A model generated the notes under the pieces. The model saw only the letters and a list, made by a program, of their open reading frames with translations, was not told the origin of the DNA and searched no databases. Below are positions 47,001-57,810 of a DNA stretch of 64,000 bases, piece by piece. How positions within the stretch are numbered: position 1 is the stretch's first letter; the number at the start of each line of letters is the position of its first letter. The DNA comes from Paraglaciecola psychrophila 170. GTDB taxonomy: Bacteria; Pseudomonadota; Gammaproteobacteria; Enterobacterales; Alteromonadaceae. The stretch spans positions 3,534,001-3,598,000 of the forward strand of contig NC_020514.1 in NCBI RefSeq assembly GCF_000347635.1, read 5' to 3'. Made by a program: the position numbers and the translations under genes.

Positions 47001-47754
47001 TCGTATCCGCAATCACATAGGGGTCTTTGAATAATTTATTATCCTGTCTGCGGTCCGCTGCAATCGCATCTGTCATATACCTTATTACAGGATCATTAAG
47101 GCTGTACCCCACAAAAACAACAGTGAAGTTAACAAATAATTCCGTAACAAACTTACTCGCCCACCTCTCAGTTAAGTAAGCCGAACCAAAATCACCACTA
47201 GTAAAAACTAAATGTTCACCATTCGGGTCTTGTTCAACATCAATCAGACCATGAAGATGGACTACAGATGCCCACTTGTGTGATTTTGGCACTGGAAGCT
47301 TTGGAGCTGAGTCAGACCGTTTAATTGCATTACCTTCTGCTGTCAAAAAACCATGATCAACATTTGTTGTTACTAACCGATAGTTACCGGATCTAGTTTT
47401 TGATAATTGCAAAAGAGCCTTATGAGTGGCTACATTGGCGTCAGGCTTTAACGTTAGTTCATTGATAATTTCTTTACGTACTAAGTTAATACCAGTTGTA
47501 TTTCCTATTTGAGTACGAGCCTCTAATAAACCCAGAGCCCGATCATAAAACCCTGCTTTTATTGCCTGTTCTTCTATTTCATCTTTTTCTTGATGTAGAT
47601 TCTGATATACCGCTTCTACGAGGTCATTGAACCCTGCCAAGCCAGAAGGATAAGAAACTCCCGCGCCACAAAAAAAAACCAACTCATCATTTTCTTGAGC
47701 TTCAATTAATTCAAGTGGAATATCGGGTGCACCTTTTCTAGCAATAAATTTCAT
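44068..47754 (-). CDS. Large SIR2-domain protein, candidate NAD-depleting defence effector
   Basis: 1228 residues. The N-terminal 300 residues are a SIR2-like domain: VFFCGAGVSYPSGLAGFNDL (NAD-binding GAG-S), VVHLHGLID (catalytic His) and VVFVGYSLNDPVIRYM. The remaining 900 residues are helical and resemble the DUF4020-type extension seen in such proteins; no enzymatic motif is visible there. Long SIR2 proteins in bacteria are known to destroy NAD+ upon phage infection (DSR and related systems). It lies 62 bases after hsdS, same strand, probably one transcript. Defence role is inference from family and place. Confidence 0.75.
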   Translation of the reverse strand: MKFIARKGAPDIPLELIEAQENDELVFFCGAGVSYPSGLAGFNDLVEAVYQNLHQEKDEIEEQAIKAGFYDRALGLLEARTQIGNTTGINLVRKEIINELTLKPDANVATHKALLQLSKTRSGNYRLVTTNVDHGFLTAEGNAIKRSDSAPKLPVPKSHKWASVVHLHGLIDVEQDPNGEHLVFTSGDFGSAYLTERWASKFVTELFVNFTVVFVGYSLNDPVIRYMTDAIAADRRQDNKLFKDPYVIADTTNKKRLNAIKEWQAKGVEPVLYVKGGANHPNLHNSLQAWAAHARDGLSSKQRIIKSKARLAPRAPYDQDESIQQVLDTLKERVDNNHESVSGYPAKVFSELRDPPAPIEWLPLLQENGLLSISQIRKTINLICTNPVRNNLVMPNKISENIWKWLLHHLDKEILIRWVIDQGLGLHPLFKELVNWKLSSQPPIEPFLSFWKIVTSDHIYLGRTNQSNNYEVISKMANGPDALTLLTFKKLLRPCYQITKAYYWGGEDIRDGNTQRKAFSTDVVLNIDQHEFKRLTKSDNYPKDYTDALVPASEALLDAMELFAIVGLANAKQDRSHWDIISIQPHPQNSNYKSFPILVELCRDLWRALFQSNESKARLILEIWNGYRFPIFRRLILNAYTYNDVIPADETIDYLLEDDGWWLWSSGMTREVYRLLNKAWPQASQNKAEILLNFIVNGPPRLQYVTDISDEEFHTRLNRERWVMLAKLQTFDRELFGEAQVLYKKLSLQYPMWSLSEGDRDEFTHWHSTSVGNDTDITSESLFSLPLPKRVALLTEKNTKFNEGRNDVFRYAGKAQPNDVIETLAYMFAHDDWHHKSWSAGLTGIAEHEENTWSTVAPMVAKLPDEFFREEAWAVAWWARKAGTKVAPQSIDEAHLWNIASRLFELSGNSELETGEDFDAIDRAINDPVGIMTEAILDRLNLYKLESQDELPRPQPFELLDQLLDSDLLTLGRVILFSRLMYFYSVEPEWTQTKMITLLNFDTSDDAKYFWQGYLWNPRLSADLAIDLKEPMLQALEAKSLTGRNLEQLVSLFTLACLQYKDLYTNKEIQQAFRSMGNEGLAYAVGFMESSVSYESEGRDNYWLNRINPLIRKAWPKGGSYLTQEIAQHFTLLLLQLDDTFPEALKTVTPMLRSIDDMYLVLDQFNNSDVIEKYPEEAFQLLFKIFSNQNKWNNDLLGNLMNKFGTVSPALKETTEFMVINDFLVMSQ

Positions 47755-47816
47755 TTCAATTCCATTTTCAATTTACTAAAAAGCTTTATTTACAACAATA
47801 ATTTCAGCTATGTAAT

Positions 47817-49584
47817 TCATAATGCTTGTTCCACAATCGCATCAGTGAGGTGGAGTTGGGTGGTTTGGGCTTGGTTTAAACGTTCTTTAAGTGAGTCACA
47901 TAAGGCCATTAACTCATCGACTTTTTCGACTATTCGTTCTTGCTCTGCGAATGGCGGCAATGAGATAGGCAATGTACCAATATGCGTTTGGTTTACTGTC
48001 TTTTGTCCGGCTGTGCTTACGAATAAATTAGCAATTTTGGAACGGATTAAATCCGATGAGCCAAGTAGAAATAGGTATGGCGTAAATAGGCACTCTATGG
48101 GGAAATTCATGCGAATAAAATGATCGCAGTAGATTGTATCAAGGTCGCTTTCGCAAGTAATGAATCGACCTACGATATCAGCGCTGCCATTAACACGGAT
48201 AATCAATACATCTCCCTTCTTCAGCGAGTATCGTTTAATTGTTTCTGCCGCTATCTCAAGAGTCCTAGTGTCGTTTAACGATATTTTCCAATTTTTAATA
48301 TCGGCTAATCTCAATACTATGACGTCTTTCCCACCCTTATCACCTCGACTTGATGCACCATTTTGAAACTGTGGTAGCAAACTATTTAAATACGCCCACT
48401 CCCAGCCACTTGGCAATGCAAACGGTTTCTCTTCATCTGATATTGGCGGCAGTGGTTTTTGTTTTTTAATTTTGCCGTCTTTGATCAGTTGTTGTTTTTC
48501 GGTGGCAATGCGTTCTAGTAGTTTGGATGCGGGTTCGTCTTTGGGGTCTTGTTTGACGAGTTTGCCCATGACTGCGAGTTGCAGGATGGTTTGTTTTAGT
48601 TGGTCTATGCTGGCTTGGGTGGTGAATAACACGTCGAAGTGTTGGCTAATCGTTTGCCAGTTTTCGTTGAGTTCGTCGGCGTCTTTGGCATCGGTGAGGG
48701 TTGCCAGCAGCACTTCTACCAGTGTTTTATGGGCGTCGATACTGGATTCGGTTTGCGCTTCAAGTTGGTCACATAGGACCATTAATTCGTCGACTTTGGC
48801 GACTATGCGGTTTTGTTCTTCGAAAGGGGGTAACGGAAAAACAAACTCTTGAATACTCTTAATACCAACATTTGGCTGAGTCGTTCTATTTTCAGCTTTT
48901 CTACACTGCTCTTTGACAAAAGGTGAAATAGAAAAAATAAATTGAAAATCCGAATTAATTCTTCCATGCAATGTTTTGATTACACAACAAGAGTATGACG
49001 CTAGAAAATCAATATCCGTATCAACTAAAACGTTAGCACCTATTGTTCCATAGCGAGGGAAAATAATATCACCACGTTGAGGTTGAATTTTTTGCAGCAA
49101 GTTTTTCAAAATCTTCTCTAGAAATTTTCTTGGCATTTTCAAATTTAATAACATTATTTGGATAAAAATCCCTTGGCGAAACATAAGGATATCCAGTTAA
49201 TTCCTCACTAGGCATTTTGTGATCAATATCCCCAATTTTTAACGCTAAATTATTCCATCGTTGCCATTCCCAACCTTTTGGTAGCTCAAACGTTTTTTCT
49301 TCATCTGTAATTGGCGGCAATGGCTTTTGCTTTTTAATCTTGCCTTCTTTTATTAACCGCGTTTTTTCAACTTCTATTTTTTTAAGCAACTCACTAGCTG
49401 GTTCATCATTAGGATCTTGCGGGACTAACTTACCGCGCACCGCCAACTCTAGTATCAACTCACGGAGTTTTTTAACACCGACTAATTCCAGCTTTTTTGA
49501 ACTCCCCCGCCCTGCTGCGGATTTGGTTTTGATGGCGGAAGTCCAGATATCCAGATGCTCAGTTATTAGATTTTCAACCGACAT
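47817..49584 (-). pseudogene. hsdS: HsdS, type I specificity subunit, frameshifted
   Basis: Two overlapping frames (49584-49069 and 49184-47817) make one 589-residue HsdS if the A6 run at about 49088-49093 (minus strand) is shortened by one base: EKLAAK then runs into IQPQRGDIIFPRYGTIG. It has two target-recognition domains and a repeated conserved region (GKLVPQDPNDEPAS ... PLPPITDEEK and GKLVKQDPKDEPAS ... PLPPISDEEK). EcoEI-type HsdS has a similar length. It would direct both methylation and cleavage. As written, only a half-length first product is made. It starts one base inside the hsdM stop. Confidence 0.85.
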
Positions 49585-51050
49585 TACTTGGCACCTGTAC
49601 TTAGAGCGTCGGCAAGTATGCCTTTAAGTTGGTCGCGCAGTTGTTGAATATCCTGCTGCTGGCTTGCATATTGACCGAGTAACTCTTGTGGATCGTGATT
49701 GATTTGCTCGCCCACATGAGGGTTTTTAATGTCGAGGTTAAAGTTACGGGCAATGATGTCGTCAATGCTGACTTGCCAGGCTTGTTCGGATTCTGTTCTG
49801 CTTGCAAAACCATCTTGCTCGTTGCCCCACCATTCGTTTTCAGTTTTGAATTCTTCAAAACGCATAGGTTTAGTTTTGTTGTAGTTTTTTACGCCTTCTG
49901 GGTAAGGGTGTTCGTAAAACCAAATGTTTTTAGTGGGTGTGCCTTTGGTGAAAAACAGGATATTGGTTTTAATGCCTGTATAGGGGGCAAACACACCATT
50001 GGGTAAACGTATAATGGTGTGTAGGTTACATTCTTCCGTCAGCATTTTTTTGATTTTGGTTTTTACGCCTTCACCAAACAAGGTGCCGTCGGGCAACACC
50101 ACGGCGGCTCGTCCACCGTCTTTGAGGACTTCAATAATCAACTGCAAAAACAAATCGGCAGTTTCGCGGGTTTGCATGTCTGATGGGAAGTTTTTCTCTA
50201 TACCGTCTTCTTCGGTGCCACCAAATGGCGGGTTGGTAGCGATAACATCAAAGGTGCTGTCCCACGATGAGAGGGGCTTATTAAGGGTATTGCCGTGTTT
50301 AACCTGCACGGGTACTTCGATACCGTGCAGCATCATATTGGTGGTACATAACAAATGGGGTAGCTGCTTTTTTTCTACGCCGTGAATTTGAGTTTGCAAG
50401 GTTTGATGGTCGCTGCCGGTTTTAACGTAATTGTCTTTAATGTGGTCAACAGAACAGGCCAAAAAGCCACCTGTACCACAGGCAGGGTCAAACACTTGTT
50501 CACCTAGTTTTGGGTCGAGACGGTCAATTATAAAGCGAGTGACAGCCCGTGGAGTGTAGAATTCACCGGCGTTACCGGCGCTTTGTAAGTCTCGTAGAAT
50601 TTGTTCGTAAATATCACCGAACAAGTGGCGCTCTTTTGAATCCCCAAAGTCGACTTCGTTTAGTTTGTTGATCACCTGGCGCAGCAGTGTGCCGTTTTTC
50701 ATGTAGTTAAAGGCATCGCTAAAGGCTTCACGCACCACAAAACCACGGGGGTTTTTATCTATAGGTGCAGTGAGATTTTTGAGTTTTTCAAAAAGTTCGT
50801 CGTTCACAAAATCCAGTAATTCATCACCGGTTATGCCTTCGGCATCACTTGCCCAGTTACGCCATAAGAACTGTTCAGGGATAGGTGCACGGTAGTTATC
50901 TAACTCAAGCTCTAGGTCTTCTTCTTGGGCATCAAATATTTTTAAGAAAAGTAGCCATGACATTTGACCTAAACGCTGTGCATCGCCGTCTACACCGGCG
51001 TCTTTGCGCATAATGTCTTGAATGGATTTAATTACGGAACTGACTGACAT
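49584..51050 (-). CDS. hsdM: HsdM, type I DNA methyltransferase subunit
   Basis: 488 residues. An N-terminal HsdM_N helical domain (KDAGVDGDAQRLGQMSWLLF) is followed by the N6-adenine methyltransferase domain: FDPACGTGGFLACSVDHI for SAM binding and the catalytic ATNPPFGG. It methylates adenine at the site given by HsdS and protects host DNA. 40 bases separate it from hsdR. Length fits the type IB (EcoAI/EcoEI) group. Confidence 0.96.
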   Translation of the reverse strand: MSVSSVIKSIQDIMRKDAGVDGDAQRLGQMSWLLFLKIFDAQEEDLELELDNYRAPIPEQFLWRNWASDAEGITGDELLDFVNDELFEKLKNLTAPIDKNPRGFVVREAFSDAFNYMKNGTLLRQVINKLNEVDFGDSKERHLFGDIYEQILRDLQSAGNAGEFYTPRAVTRFIIDRLDPKLGEQVFDPACGTGGFLACSVDHIKDNYVKTGSDHQTLQTQIHGVEKKQLPHLLCTTNMMLHGIEVPVQVKHGNTLNKPLSSWDSTFDVIATNPPFGGTEEDGIEKNFPSDMQTRETADLFLQLIIEVLKDGGRAAVVLPDGTLFGEGVKTKIKKMLTEECNLHTIIRLPNGVFAPYTGIKTNILFFTKGTPTKNIWFYEHPYPEGVKNYNKTKPMRFEEFKTENEWWGNEQDGFASRTESEQAWQVSIDDIIARNFNLDIKNPHVGEQINHDPQELLGQYASQQQDIQQLRDQLKGILADALSTGAK

Positions 51051-51090
51051 CTTATAAAAGTCTCTTATTTTAGTGCTTAGGTTTTAGTGC

Positions 51091-53529
51091 TTAAGCGGAT
51101 TTTTCCGGAAAGGAGTTATATATAGCGGCTTCAAGCTCGGTAATGGCTTGGTCGTATTGTTGGCGGCCACCGAAGCCGTTCTTTAGAATTTCTTTAAACG
51201 AACCTATCTCAGTAAAGGGGTAAACCTTAATGGTTTGTAGGTTTTCTAATTCACTCACACCGGCATCAGCGTATTTTTCTAACAAACTGTTTAATACACT
51301 TTGTGCCTGCTCTGAATATTGGGTGAAGTAATTGCGTTTTTTAACGTTATTTGCCCGTTCTTTGCGAGTAAGTGCTGGCTGGTCAAATACTACGTGGCAG
51401 ATCATATCAAAAGGGTCGAGGTCTTTTCCGACTTCTTGCTCAAGTGCATCCCAGATAATGCCTTCGTCGGCCATTTCATCAATAATGCTTTGTTTACGTT
51501 CGGCTTCGTTCCACTTGCGCACAAAGGCATCGAGGGTGGCGAATTGTTTGTTGAGGGTTTTGCGGGTGTAGTCTTTAAAGGATTCGGTGACTAACTTGCC
51601 GTCGGTATCGTAATACTGCACACGCTCGGCAACCTTGAGCACTTTGACGCCTTTAACATGATACTTGTGGATTTTTTCTTCGTCTTGCCAGTCGCCCCCC
51701 ATTTCACCATCGGGTAGTGCATTGCCATCATCGAAACCAGCTTCGGGGAAATCCGTTGCATCGCTCGTTGAATCTGTTTGCTCCTCGTCTTCTTGCCCTT
51801 GCATTTTTTCATCAAAGTCAGACTCAGGATCGTTTATCTCTTCGGGTTTGCTCACAATGACTTTTTCGGGCACACCGTCGAATGCTTCATCGGCAAACAG
51901 TTCGGTGGCTTTTTTGAAATCTAATATGGTGAACCAGAGTTTGTTGTATTTGTCGTCGATACGGGTGCCACGGCCAATGATTTGTTTAAATTTGGTCATG
52001 GATTGAATAGTTTGATCGAGCACGACTAACTTGCAGGTTTTGGCATCGACGCCTGTAGACATTAACTCAGAGGTGGTGGCGATAACCGGATAGGCGCGTT
52101 TAGGGTTAATGAAGTTGTCGAGTTGCGCTTTGCCTAATTCATCATCACCGGTAATCTTCATCACGTATTTTTCGTTTTTGGCGTATTGCTCTGGGTTACA
52201 GTTAATCAGTGCTCGGCGCATACGATCTGCATGATCGATGTCGTTACAAAAGACTATGGTTTTGTCCATCTCTCCGGTGCGTTTTAGATAGTTGGTGATG
52301 GTTTCGGCGACTAACTGTGTTCGCTCATCGATGACCATAGTGCGATCAAAATCTTTTTGATTGTAGATGCGGTCGTCAATCAGATTGCCTTTTTTATCTA
52401 CCTGCCCCTTTGTGGGTCGCCAGCCTTGTAAGTCTAGGTCAATGTCTACCCGCACCACTTTGTATGGCGCTAGAAATCCGTCTTCGATGCCTTCTTTTAA
52501 CGAATACATGTAAGCGGGGTCACCAAAGTAATCAGTGTTAGAGACTTCTTCTGTTTCTTTGGGCGTGGCCGTTAAACCAATTTGGGTAGCAGCGCTGAAG
52601 TATTCGAGGATTTCACGCCACGCACTGTCATCGGCGGCACTGCCACGATGGCACTCGTCAATGATGATTAAATCGAAGAAGTCAGGGTCAACTTGCTTGT
52701 ACGCTTTTTGTGATTCTTCGGGGCCAGTTAATGCTTGATAGAGCGCAAGGTGAATTTCGTAGGCAGGGTCGACATGACGGCCTTTGATTTTGGTCATAGC
52801 TTGGCCAAAGGGCTGAAAATCATTGATACGGGTCTGATCAATTAATACGTTTCGGTCGGCTAGAAATAGAATGCGTTTTTTGGCTTTAGCCTTCCACAAA
52901 CGCCAGATAATTTGAAAGGCGGTATAGGTTTTACCGGTTCCGGTTGCCATTACTAGCAACACCCTGTTTTGGCCTTTGGATACGGCTTCTAGTGTTTTAT
53001 TAATAGCTTGTATTTGATAATAACGCGGCGCTTTACCGCTACCATCGTCATAATAATCTTGAGTAATAATGGGCAGTTGCTGTGCGGTATATCCTTTATA
53101 GGCGCAAAACTTAGCCCAAAGCTCTTGAGGGCTGGGGAATTCAGTTAGGGAGATTTCGGTTTCAAGTTGGCTTGGGTTAGTTTTATCGTGAAAAATAAAA
53201 CCGTCACCGTTGGATGCAAAAATAAAAGGTACGTCTAACAGCTTGGCATAGTCCAGACCTTGCTGAATGCCCTTGCCGACCTCATATTTGTTAGCTTTGG
53301 CTTCGACCACCGCAAGAGGCATGGATACTTTATGATAAAGCACGATATCAGCAGACTTAACCTTCATCCGTGCCGCAGCCATACCTCGCACAACTACTTT
53401 ACCATCTCGAAGTTTTACCTCCTGACGAATTTGATACATATCATCCCAGCCTGCATCCTTGATGGCAGGCATGATGAACTTGGTAATTATGTCAGTTTCG
53501 CTAAGTGCTTTTTTATTTATAGGTGGCAT
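51091..53529 (-). CDS. hsdR: HsdR, type I restriction endonuclease subunit (EcoEI-like)
   Basis: 812 residues from the ATG at 53529; the frame opens at 53571, but family members start near [13 protein letters not shown] and an AGGG lies upstream. The N-terminal nuclease domain has [20 protein letters not shown] (E-x-K). The helicase motor follows: [15 protein letters not shown] (Walker A), [15 protein letters not shown] (DECH box), [10 protein letters not shown] (motif VI). A C-terminal EcoEI-type domain completes it. It translocates and cuts unmethylated DNA. All motifs look intact, so restriction depends on whether hsdS is functional. Confidence 0.95.
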   Translation of the reverse strand: MPPINKKALSETDIITKFIMPAIKDAGWDDMYQIRQEVKLRDGKVVVRGMAAARMKVKSADIVLYHKVSMPLAVVEAKANKYEVGKGIQQGLDYAKLLDVPFIFASNGDGFIFHDKTNPSQLETEISLTEFPSPQELWAKFCAYKGYTAQQLPIITQDYYDDGSGKAPRYYQIQAINKTLEAVSKGQNRVLLVMATGTGKTYTAFQIIWRLWKAKAKKRILFLADRNVLIDQTRINDFQPFGQAMTKIKGRHVDPAYEIHLALYQALTGPEESQKAYKQVDPDFFDLIIIDECHRGSAADDSAWREILEYFSAATQIGLTATPKETEEVSNTDYFGDPAYMYSLKEGIEDGFLAPYKVVRVDIDLDLQGWRPTKGQVDKKGNLIDDRIYNQKDFDRTMVIDERTQLVAETITNYLKRTGEMDKTIVFCNDIDHADRMRRALINCNPEQYAKNEKYVMKITGDDELGKAQLDNFINPKRAYPVIATTSELMSTGVDAKTCKLVVLDQTIQSMTKFKQIIGRGTRIDDKYNKLWFTILDFKKATELFADEAFDGVPEKVIVSKPEEINDPESDFDEKMQGQEDEEQTDSTSDATDFPEAGFDDGNALPDGEMGGDWQDEEKIHKYHVKGVKVLKVAERVQYYDTDGKLVTESFKDYTRKTLNKQFATLDAFVRKWNEAERKQSIIDEMADEGIIWDALEQEVGKDLDPFDMICHVVFDQPALTRKERANNVKKRNYFTQYSEQAQSVLNSLLEKYADAGVSELENLQTIKVYPFTEIGSFKEILKNGFGGRQQYDQAITELEAAIYNSFPEKSA

Positions 53530-53659
53530 ACCGCTTTTCCCTGCCCTTTGCATTCTGATTATTTTCTGCAAACTTAGACTAGCATGATTGTGAATTATTT
53601 TTCACTAGGTAAAACCCAAGTTTGGGAAAAATATTCTTGAAAATTAGATGTTTAGTCAT

Positions 53660-53965
53660 CTATTTTTGTTTAGCTAAATACATTTGAGCAGCTTGAACAA
53701 GCTCTCGATTTGCAGTACCAAAAACAATCTCTGCCGCTGTTATTGGATCCGCGGACGTTTTGTTAGTTCGATAGAGGTCAATAAACACCTCTTCATTAAC
53801 ATTATCTAAAGGGATATTTATATCTATTTGACTAGAAAAATCATTACGACATTTTGCACAATATACCAATAAACGACCAGCCTCATCTTCAGTATTATAC
53901 CTGAGTGAAACCAGATTAAGCGGTGATTTACTTCCACAGCGAGAGCATTTGACGGGCTTATTCAT
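53660..53965 (-). CDS. Small zinc-ribbon protein, unknown function
   Basis: 101 residues. An N-terminal CSRCGSKS and a later YCAKC make a four-cysteine zinc ribbon. The rest is unremarkable. Its start overlaps the upstream membrane protein gene by 8 bases, so the two are probably translated together. It lies upstream of hsdR on the same strand. No family recognised. Confidence 0.6.
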   Translation of the reverse strand: MNKPVKCSRCGSKSPLNLVSLRYNTEDEAGRLLVYCAKCRNDFSSQIDINIPLDNVNEEVFIDLYRTNKTSADPITAAEIVFGTANRELVQAAQMYLAKQK

Positions 53966-54293
53966 TTAGATTCTCATCTCCCGCTTTTTGGGGTTTTACC
54001 CAGACTTTTTCCGTTCCTTTATAACCTGGCATTTGCCTGTAATAGTAAGCATTACAAAAACCACATGTTCCCCCCTTATTATTGCTTCGTGGGAGGAAAA
54101 ACCAATCACCCACTCGAAAAAGGAGAAGAACACCGTCAACTACAGGCCAAAATACAGCGACAGTGGCGCATTCAGAAAGTATATCTTTCAGTGAATATTC
54201 CCTGTCTAGATCAGGGGAACGGATATGGCCAATCAAAATCACAAAAAAGCGAACAACTGCAACAACCAAATAAATCATCAGTACTGTAAACAT
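53958..54293 (-). CDS. Small membrane protein with CxxC, unknown function
   Basis: 111 residues. One strong N-terminal membrane segment (VLMIYLVVAVVRFFVILIG) and a second weaker hydrophobic stretch (VAVFWPVVDGVLLLF), then a cytoplasmic-looking tail with GTCGFCNAYYYRQ. Coupled to the zinc-ribbon gene. No family recognised; it could be a small accessory pair of the island. Confidence 0.55.
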   Translation of the reverse strand: MFTVLMIYLVVAVVRFFVILIGHIRSPDLDREYSLKDILSECATVAVFWPVVDGVLLLFRVGDWFFLPRSNNKGGTCGFCNAYYYRQMPGYKGTEKVWVKPQKAGDENLNE

Positions 54294-55139
54294 AAGTTTT
54301 CCCTGTTCATCCTATTCACCAATTGAACTCCAAAAATACTGTTGTCATATCTGAATACTAGACCTCGACGAGTCACTAAGCACTCAATAAAATATGTCAC
54401 CATGCTACAGCACCTTCCCCCCCCCTGTAATGGACACGCGTTAAATACACGCGTTATATTGCACGCGCAATGCTACGTCATTGTTTTACATAGCATTCCC
54501 CCGATTATAGCGTGCGTAAAACGTGCCATTTAATAGCGCGTAAGCCTAGAGAAACCGACCTCTTTTTCGCGCTACCTAGACGATTCGTCAATCAAAACAT
54601 CAATCTCTTTGATGTAGATTGTGTGGGATTCTTATAGAGCCCACATGCTGTCTACATTTCCAGTAACACAGACTTTTTTGAAATACTCACTTTGTACTCA
54701 GTTTTAGGCTAAATAAAAAGAATATACAAGAAGCAATAAAACTACACTTTAGATAAGTTGCGGATTCTTATTTTCAAGTGAAAATTATCCTTTCATAAAA
54801 TAAATACGTTCCACTAAACGCCCTATTTTAGGGATTTATATCTTTTAATATCAGATAGTTATGATCAAATAAGCTTGCAAATACTTAATCAAAAAGGTTA
54901 GATTAAATACCTTCCATTAATCTTCAGGAAAAAGAATGCAATGGCAAAAGTATTCGCTGTTTCTAGCCCCCCTTTAAAGCATATAGCTAGACCAACAGTT
55001 CGATATATTGCTTTATAAATAACCAATAGATGGGAAATCACCAGCAATGCTGATTGTTCATTTACGTAGAGTATTTTTGCCTGTTGTTTGGAATCGTTAG
55101 CTGATTAGTACTTATCAAATTGTAACTTTAGGAAGACAT
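54294..55139. other. 846-base spacer without a convincing gene
   Basis: AT-rich overall. Notable are a run of nine C at 54417-54425, two copies of ACACGCGTTA (54434-54443, 54447-54456) with a third CACGCG at 54462-54467, and a sudden GC-rich patch around them. The right half presumably holds the promoter of the plus-strand gene at 55140. Reading frames here look random. Confidence 0.5.
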
Positions 55140-57667
55140 ATGTTTATTAATACCGTACCAATTAGCAAGACAATTGATTTTAAGGAGCTCAGCAGTGTAA
55201 TCAAACTTCGCGACCAGGTGGCTTTAAAACAATTACTGAATAGCTTTAACAAAGAAATAACTTCAGATGGGGCTCTGATAAAATCCTTAGATTCACAAGA
55301 AGGTGATTATGAGTTATTTATAATTAGTACCCGTCTAGTCCTTCGCACAATAACATTTGTCAATCCTGACCACATCATGCCATCAATCGACAGTATGCTT
55401 TGCGAAAGCGATCTACTTGACGATGGTTCAGAAGTAACTCGGAACCATCCCTTTAAGTTTTTACAGAATCATATTTTAAACGCAGGGGCTGATAGAATTA
55501 TTGAATTCTATCTATCGTCATCCAAACAGATCCCCCTTGCAATAACTAACCTCTATATTGAACATGTGTTTAAGATGAAATTCCTTGATTTTAAACCGCT
55601 GTCTTTATCAAAGACAGAAGAATCCTTAGTCAACAATACAGGCGGCAATAAGTTACTAATTTTATTATTGATATCTTTGCAACGACTCGAGGAAGATGAC
55701 CAAGTTCTGCATGTTTATCAAAAAGAAATCGAAACACAAAACCCAAAACTATACCGGAGTATACTTTCTCTTATCAATCCACTCGACGATGGGTTTCAGG
55801 AAGAAGAATACTACTCATATTTCATTGGGCCTTGCCGGGAATATTTGGCACAAATGCATACAGAAAGCACGCCTACAAGGATTCAGACCAAAGAGGTCCT
55901 TGAGTTTATTAATCATAATTTACAGAATATACACACTTACGGGAACAATCCCCATGAGTTTGATCAGAACTTTTTTACTGTATCAGTATTGGCTGTCTTT
56001 TATAACCAGCTGGACCGATTCAAATCAGTCTTTGCAACAGCAATACGAAAGTTAATCGAAGCTAAGCATCTACCTGGAATAAAGCCACGTCAATTTCCTT
56101 TGATAAAAGATTTTTATAAATACTTCACTAAACAAGAAAGAGTGTGGCTAGCTAAACACGATTACACGTTATGCTCCATTGAGATGCTGTATTACCCACA
56201 ATTATACAAACCACATGAATTGAGGAAAATGCTGCTAAATTTAATGTGTTCAGCAGGTGATGAGGAACAAGAGTTAAGTTGGTTTAATGTAAATGAACAA
56301 CCTGAATGGGATGAGGAGGGTTTGCACCTTATTAACGACGTGTTTTGGCCAATGGAAATGGCGGAAATGCTTAAACAAGTTTTTTATCCGTTAAACAATA
56401 AAGCAACTGTCAAAGCTACCTATAACGTGATATCTCGATGGATCGATGCATTTAGATATGACCAACTCGATGAAGAATGGACAGATGCACCTGACCCCAA
56501 TTTAATTGATCCACTTCGCTTGGCGACTTTTTATAGTGACATTATACAAGACGTTGTGAATCATGAGCGTTTTGGTGATGACAAAATAGCCCGCAGGTTA
56601 ACTAACTCTGTGTATCGCTTTTTGACTGATAAAGACGAATACTTACCGACAGATTTGTTGTTTTTCGTTGCATACTTTTCAACCGATAATAAATTTAAAG
56701 AAACTGCATATAAACAAGTTTTTGAAAGACAAGAAGACTATTCCTCTGCATCTGCAAACAATCTCATTTTAATTAAACTGGACCAAGGAGATTTGCAGGA
56801 AGCTCAAGCGATTGTAGACAACATGGAGGAAAGTGAATTAAGACAAAAATGTCAGAAGCTTATTAATGAAAAAGCTGAAAAAGCTAGAAAGCTTTCTGCT
56901 TTAATCGCTTTGCCAAAAACAGATTTGGCAGTTTCTGACCTCTCAGATTTGCATTTGATTTTTTTAACCGCAACCTGCCTGTCAGCACTGTCTGTTCGAG
57001 ATGATCATATTAATCATAGAAAAAAACCACTTTCTGCCATGCTTGTACCGGATTACGACACTTCTCATAAGATAATACGCCAGTTATTAAGAGAAAACAT
57101 TTTAAAACCTAAAAACAATAGTTGGATAAATATCGACCCCGAAAATGTATCTAAGTACGCTATTACAGAGCTTCCTCTTATCCCAAACGTAAAAGGTTAC
57201 TTTCAATTTGAATCGTTCGTGGAATTACTTCGAGATGAACTACGGTGTCGCTGTATTGCTCCTTCAGTCGTTGCTAAAGCTAACGTGAAAATTAAGATGG
57301 GATGGCTACTAAATTCCTTCTACCACACTCTTGAAAAAGTGAGTATCCACTGGAGTATGTGGCGCTCGCTATTGACGATTACGAAAGAATTGAAGAACTA
57401 GTAGTGCGTTTTAGTTGCGCTCAATTGTCATCTATAGGTTGGAATACGGTAAATTTTGTGGCTGGTACCCAGAGAACTCATGGGTTCGGCCTTCAAGTAG
57501 CTTGTGATAGGATGATTCCTAGACTTATAAAAGGACTGGGAAATTTTTCTCCTCTGGACTTTAAGAGTAAAACATATAGTAGAAATAAAGCTCCTAGCTT
57601 TGGGCTAGAATCCGCATTATATCTTGTCGATGGAATAGAAGTTGAAGATCGCTATGAGCAAACCTAA
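55140..57667 (+). pseudogene. Unrecognised large protein (about 842 residues), frameshifted near its 3' end
   Basis: The first frame gives 753 codons (55140-57401), but from about 57334 the true frame changes: in the next frame, EYPLEYVALAIDDYERIEE continues smoothly to 57667. One more A in the run after CTTG (57333-57338) would join them. The protein is soluble, acidic and mostly helical, with no domain I recognise. It begins with a good ribosome binding site (AGGAAG). It stands between the restriction system and a recombinase, so it may be a defence gene, but nothing in its sequence shows that. Confidence 0.65.
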
Positions 57668-57810
57668 GATGAATTAGTCTCATCCTCATTAGCTGGGATA
57701 CTACCCAATTATTAGCAATTAAGTGAACATAACTAACTTAAATTTATGTTTGGAATTAATGGGATCTGATTCTTCTACTTATGAAGGCTAAAATGAGCAA
57801 ATAAAATAGT

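Noticed and set aside
54342..54533. 63-codon plus-strand frame in the spacer
   Set aside because: Low-quality start, covers the C9 run and CG repeats, no sensible protein features.
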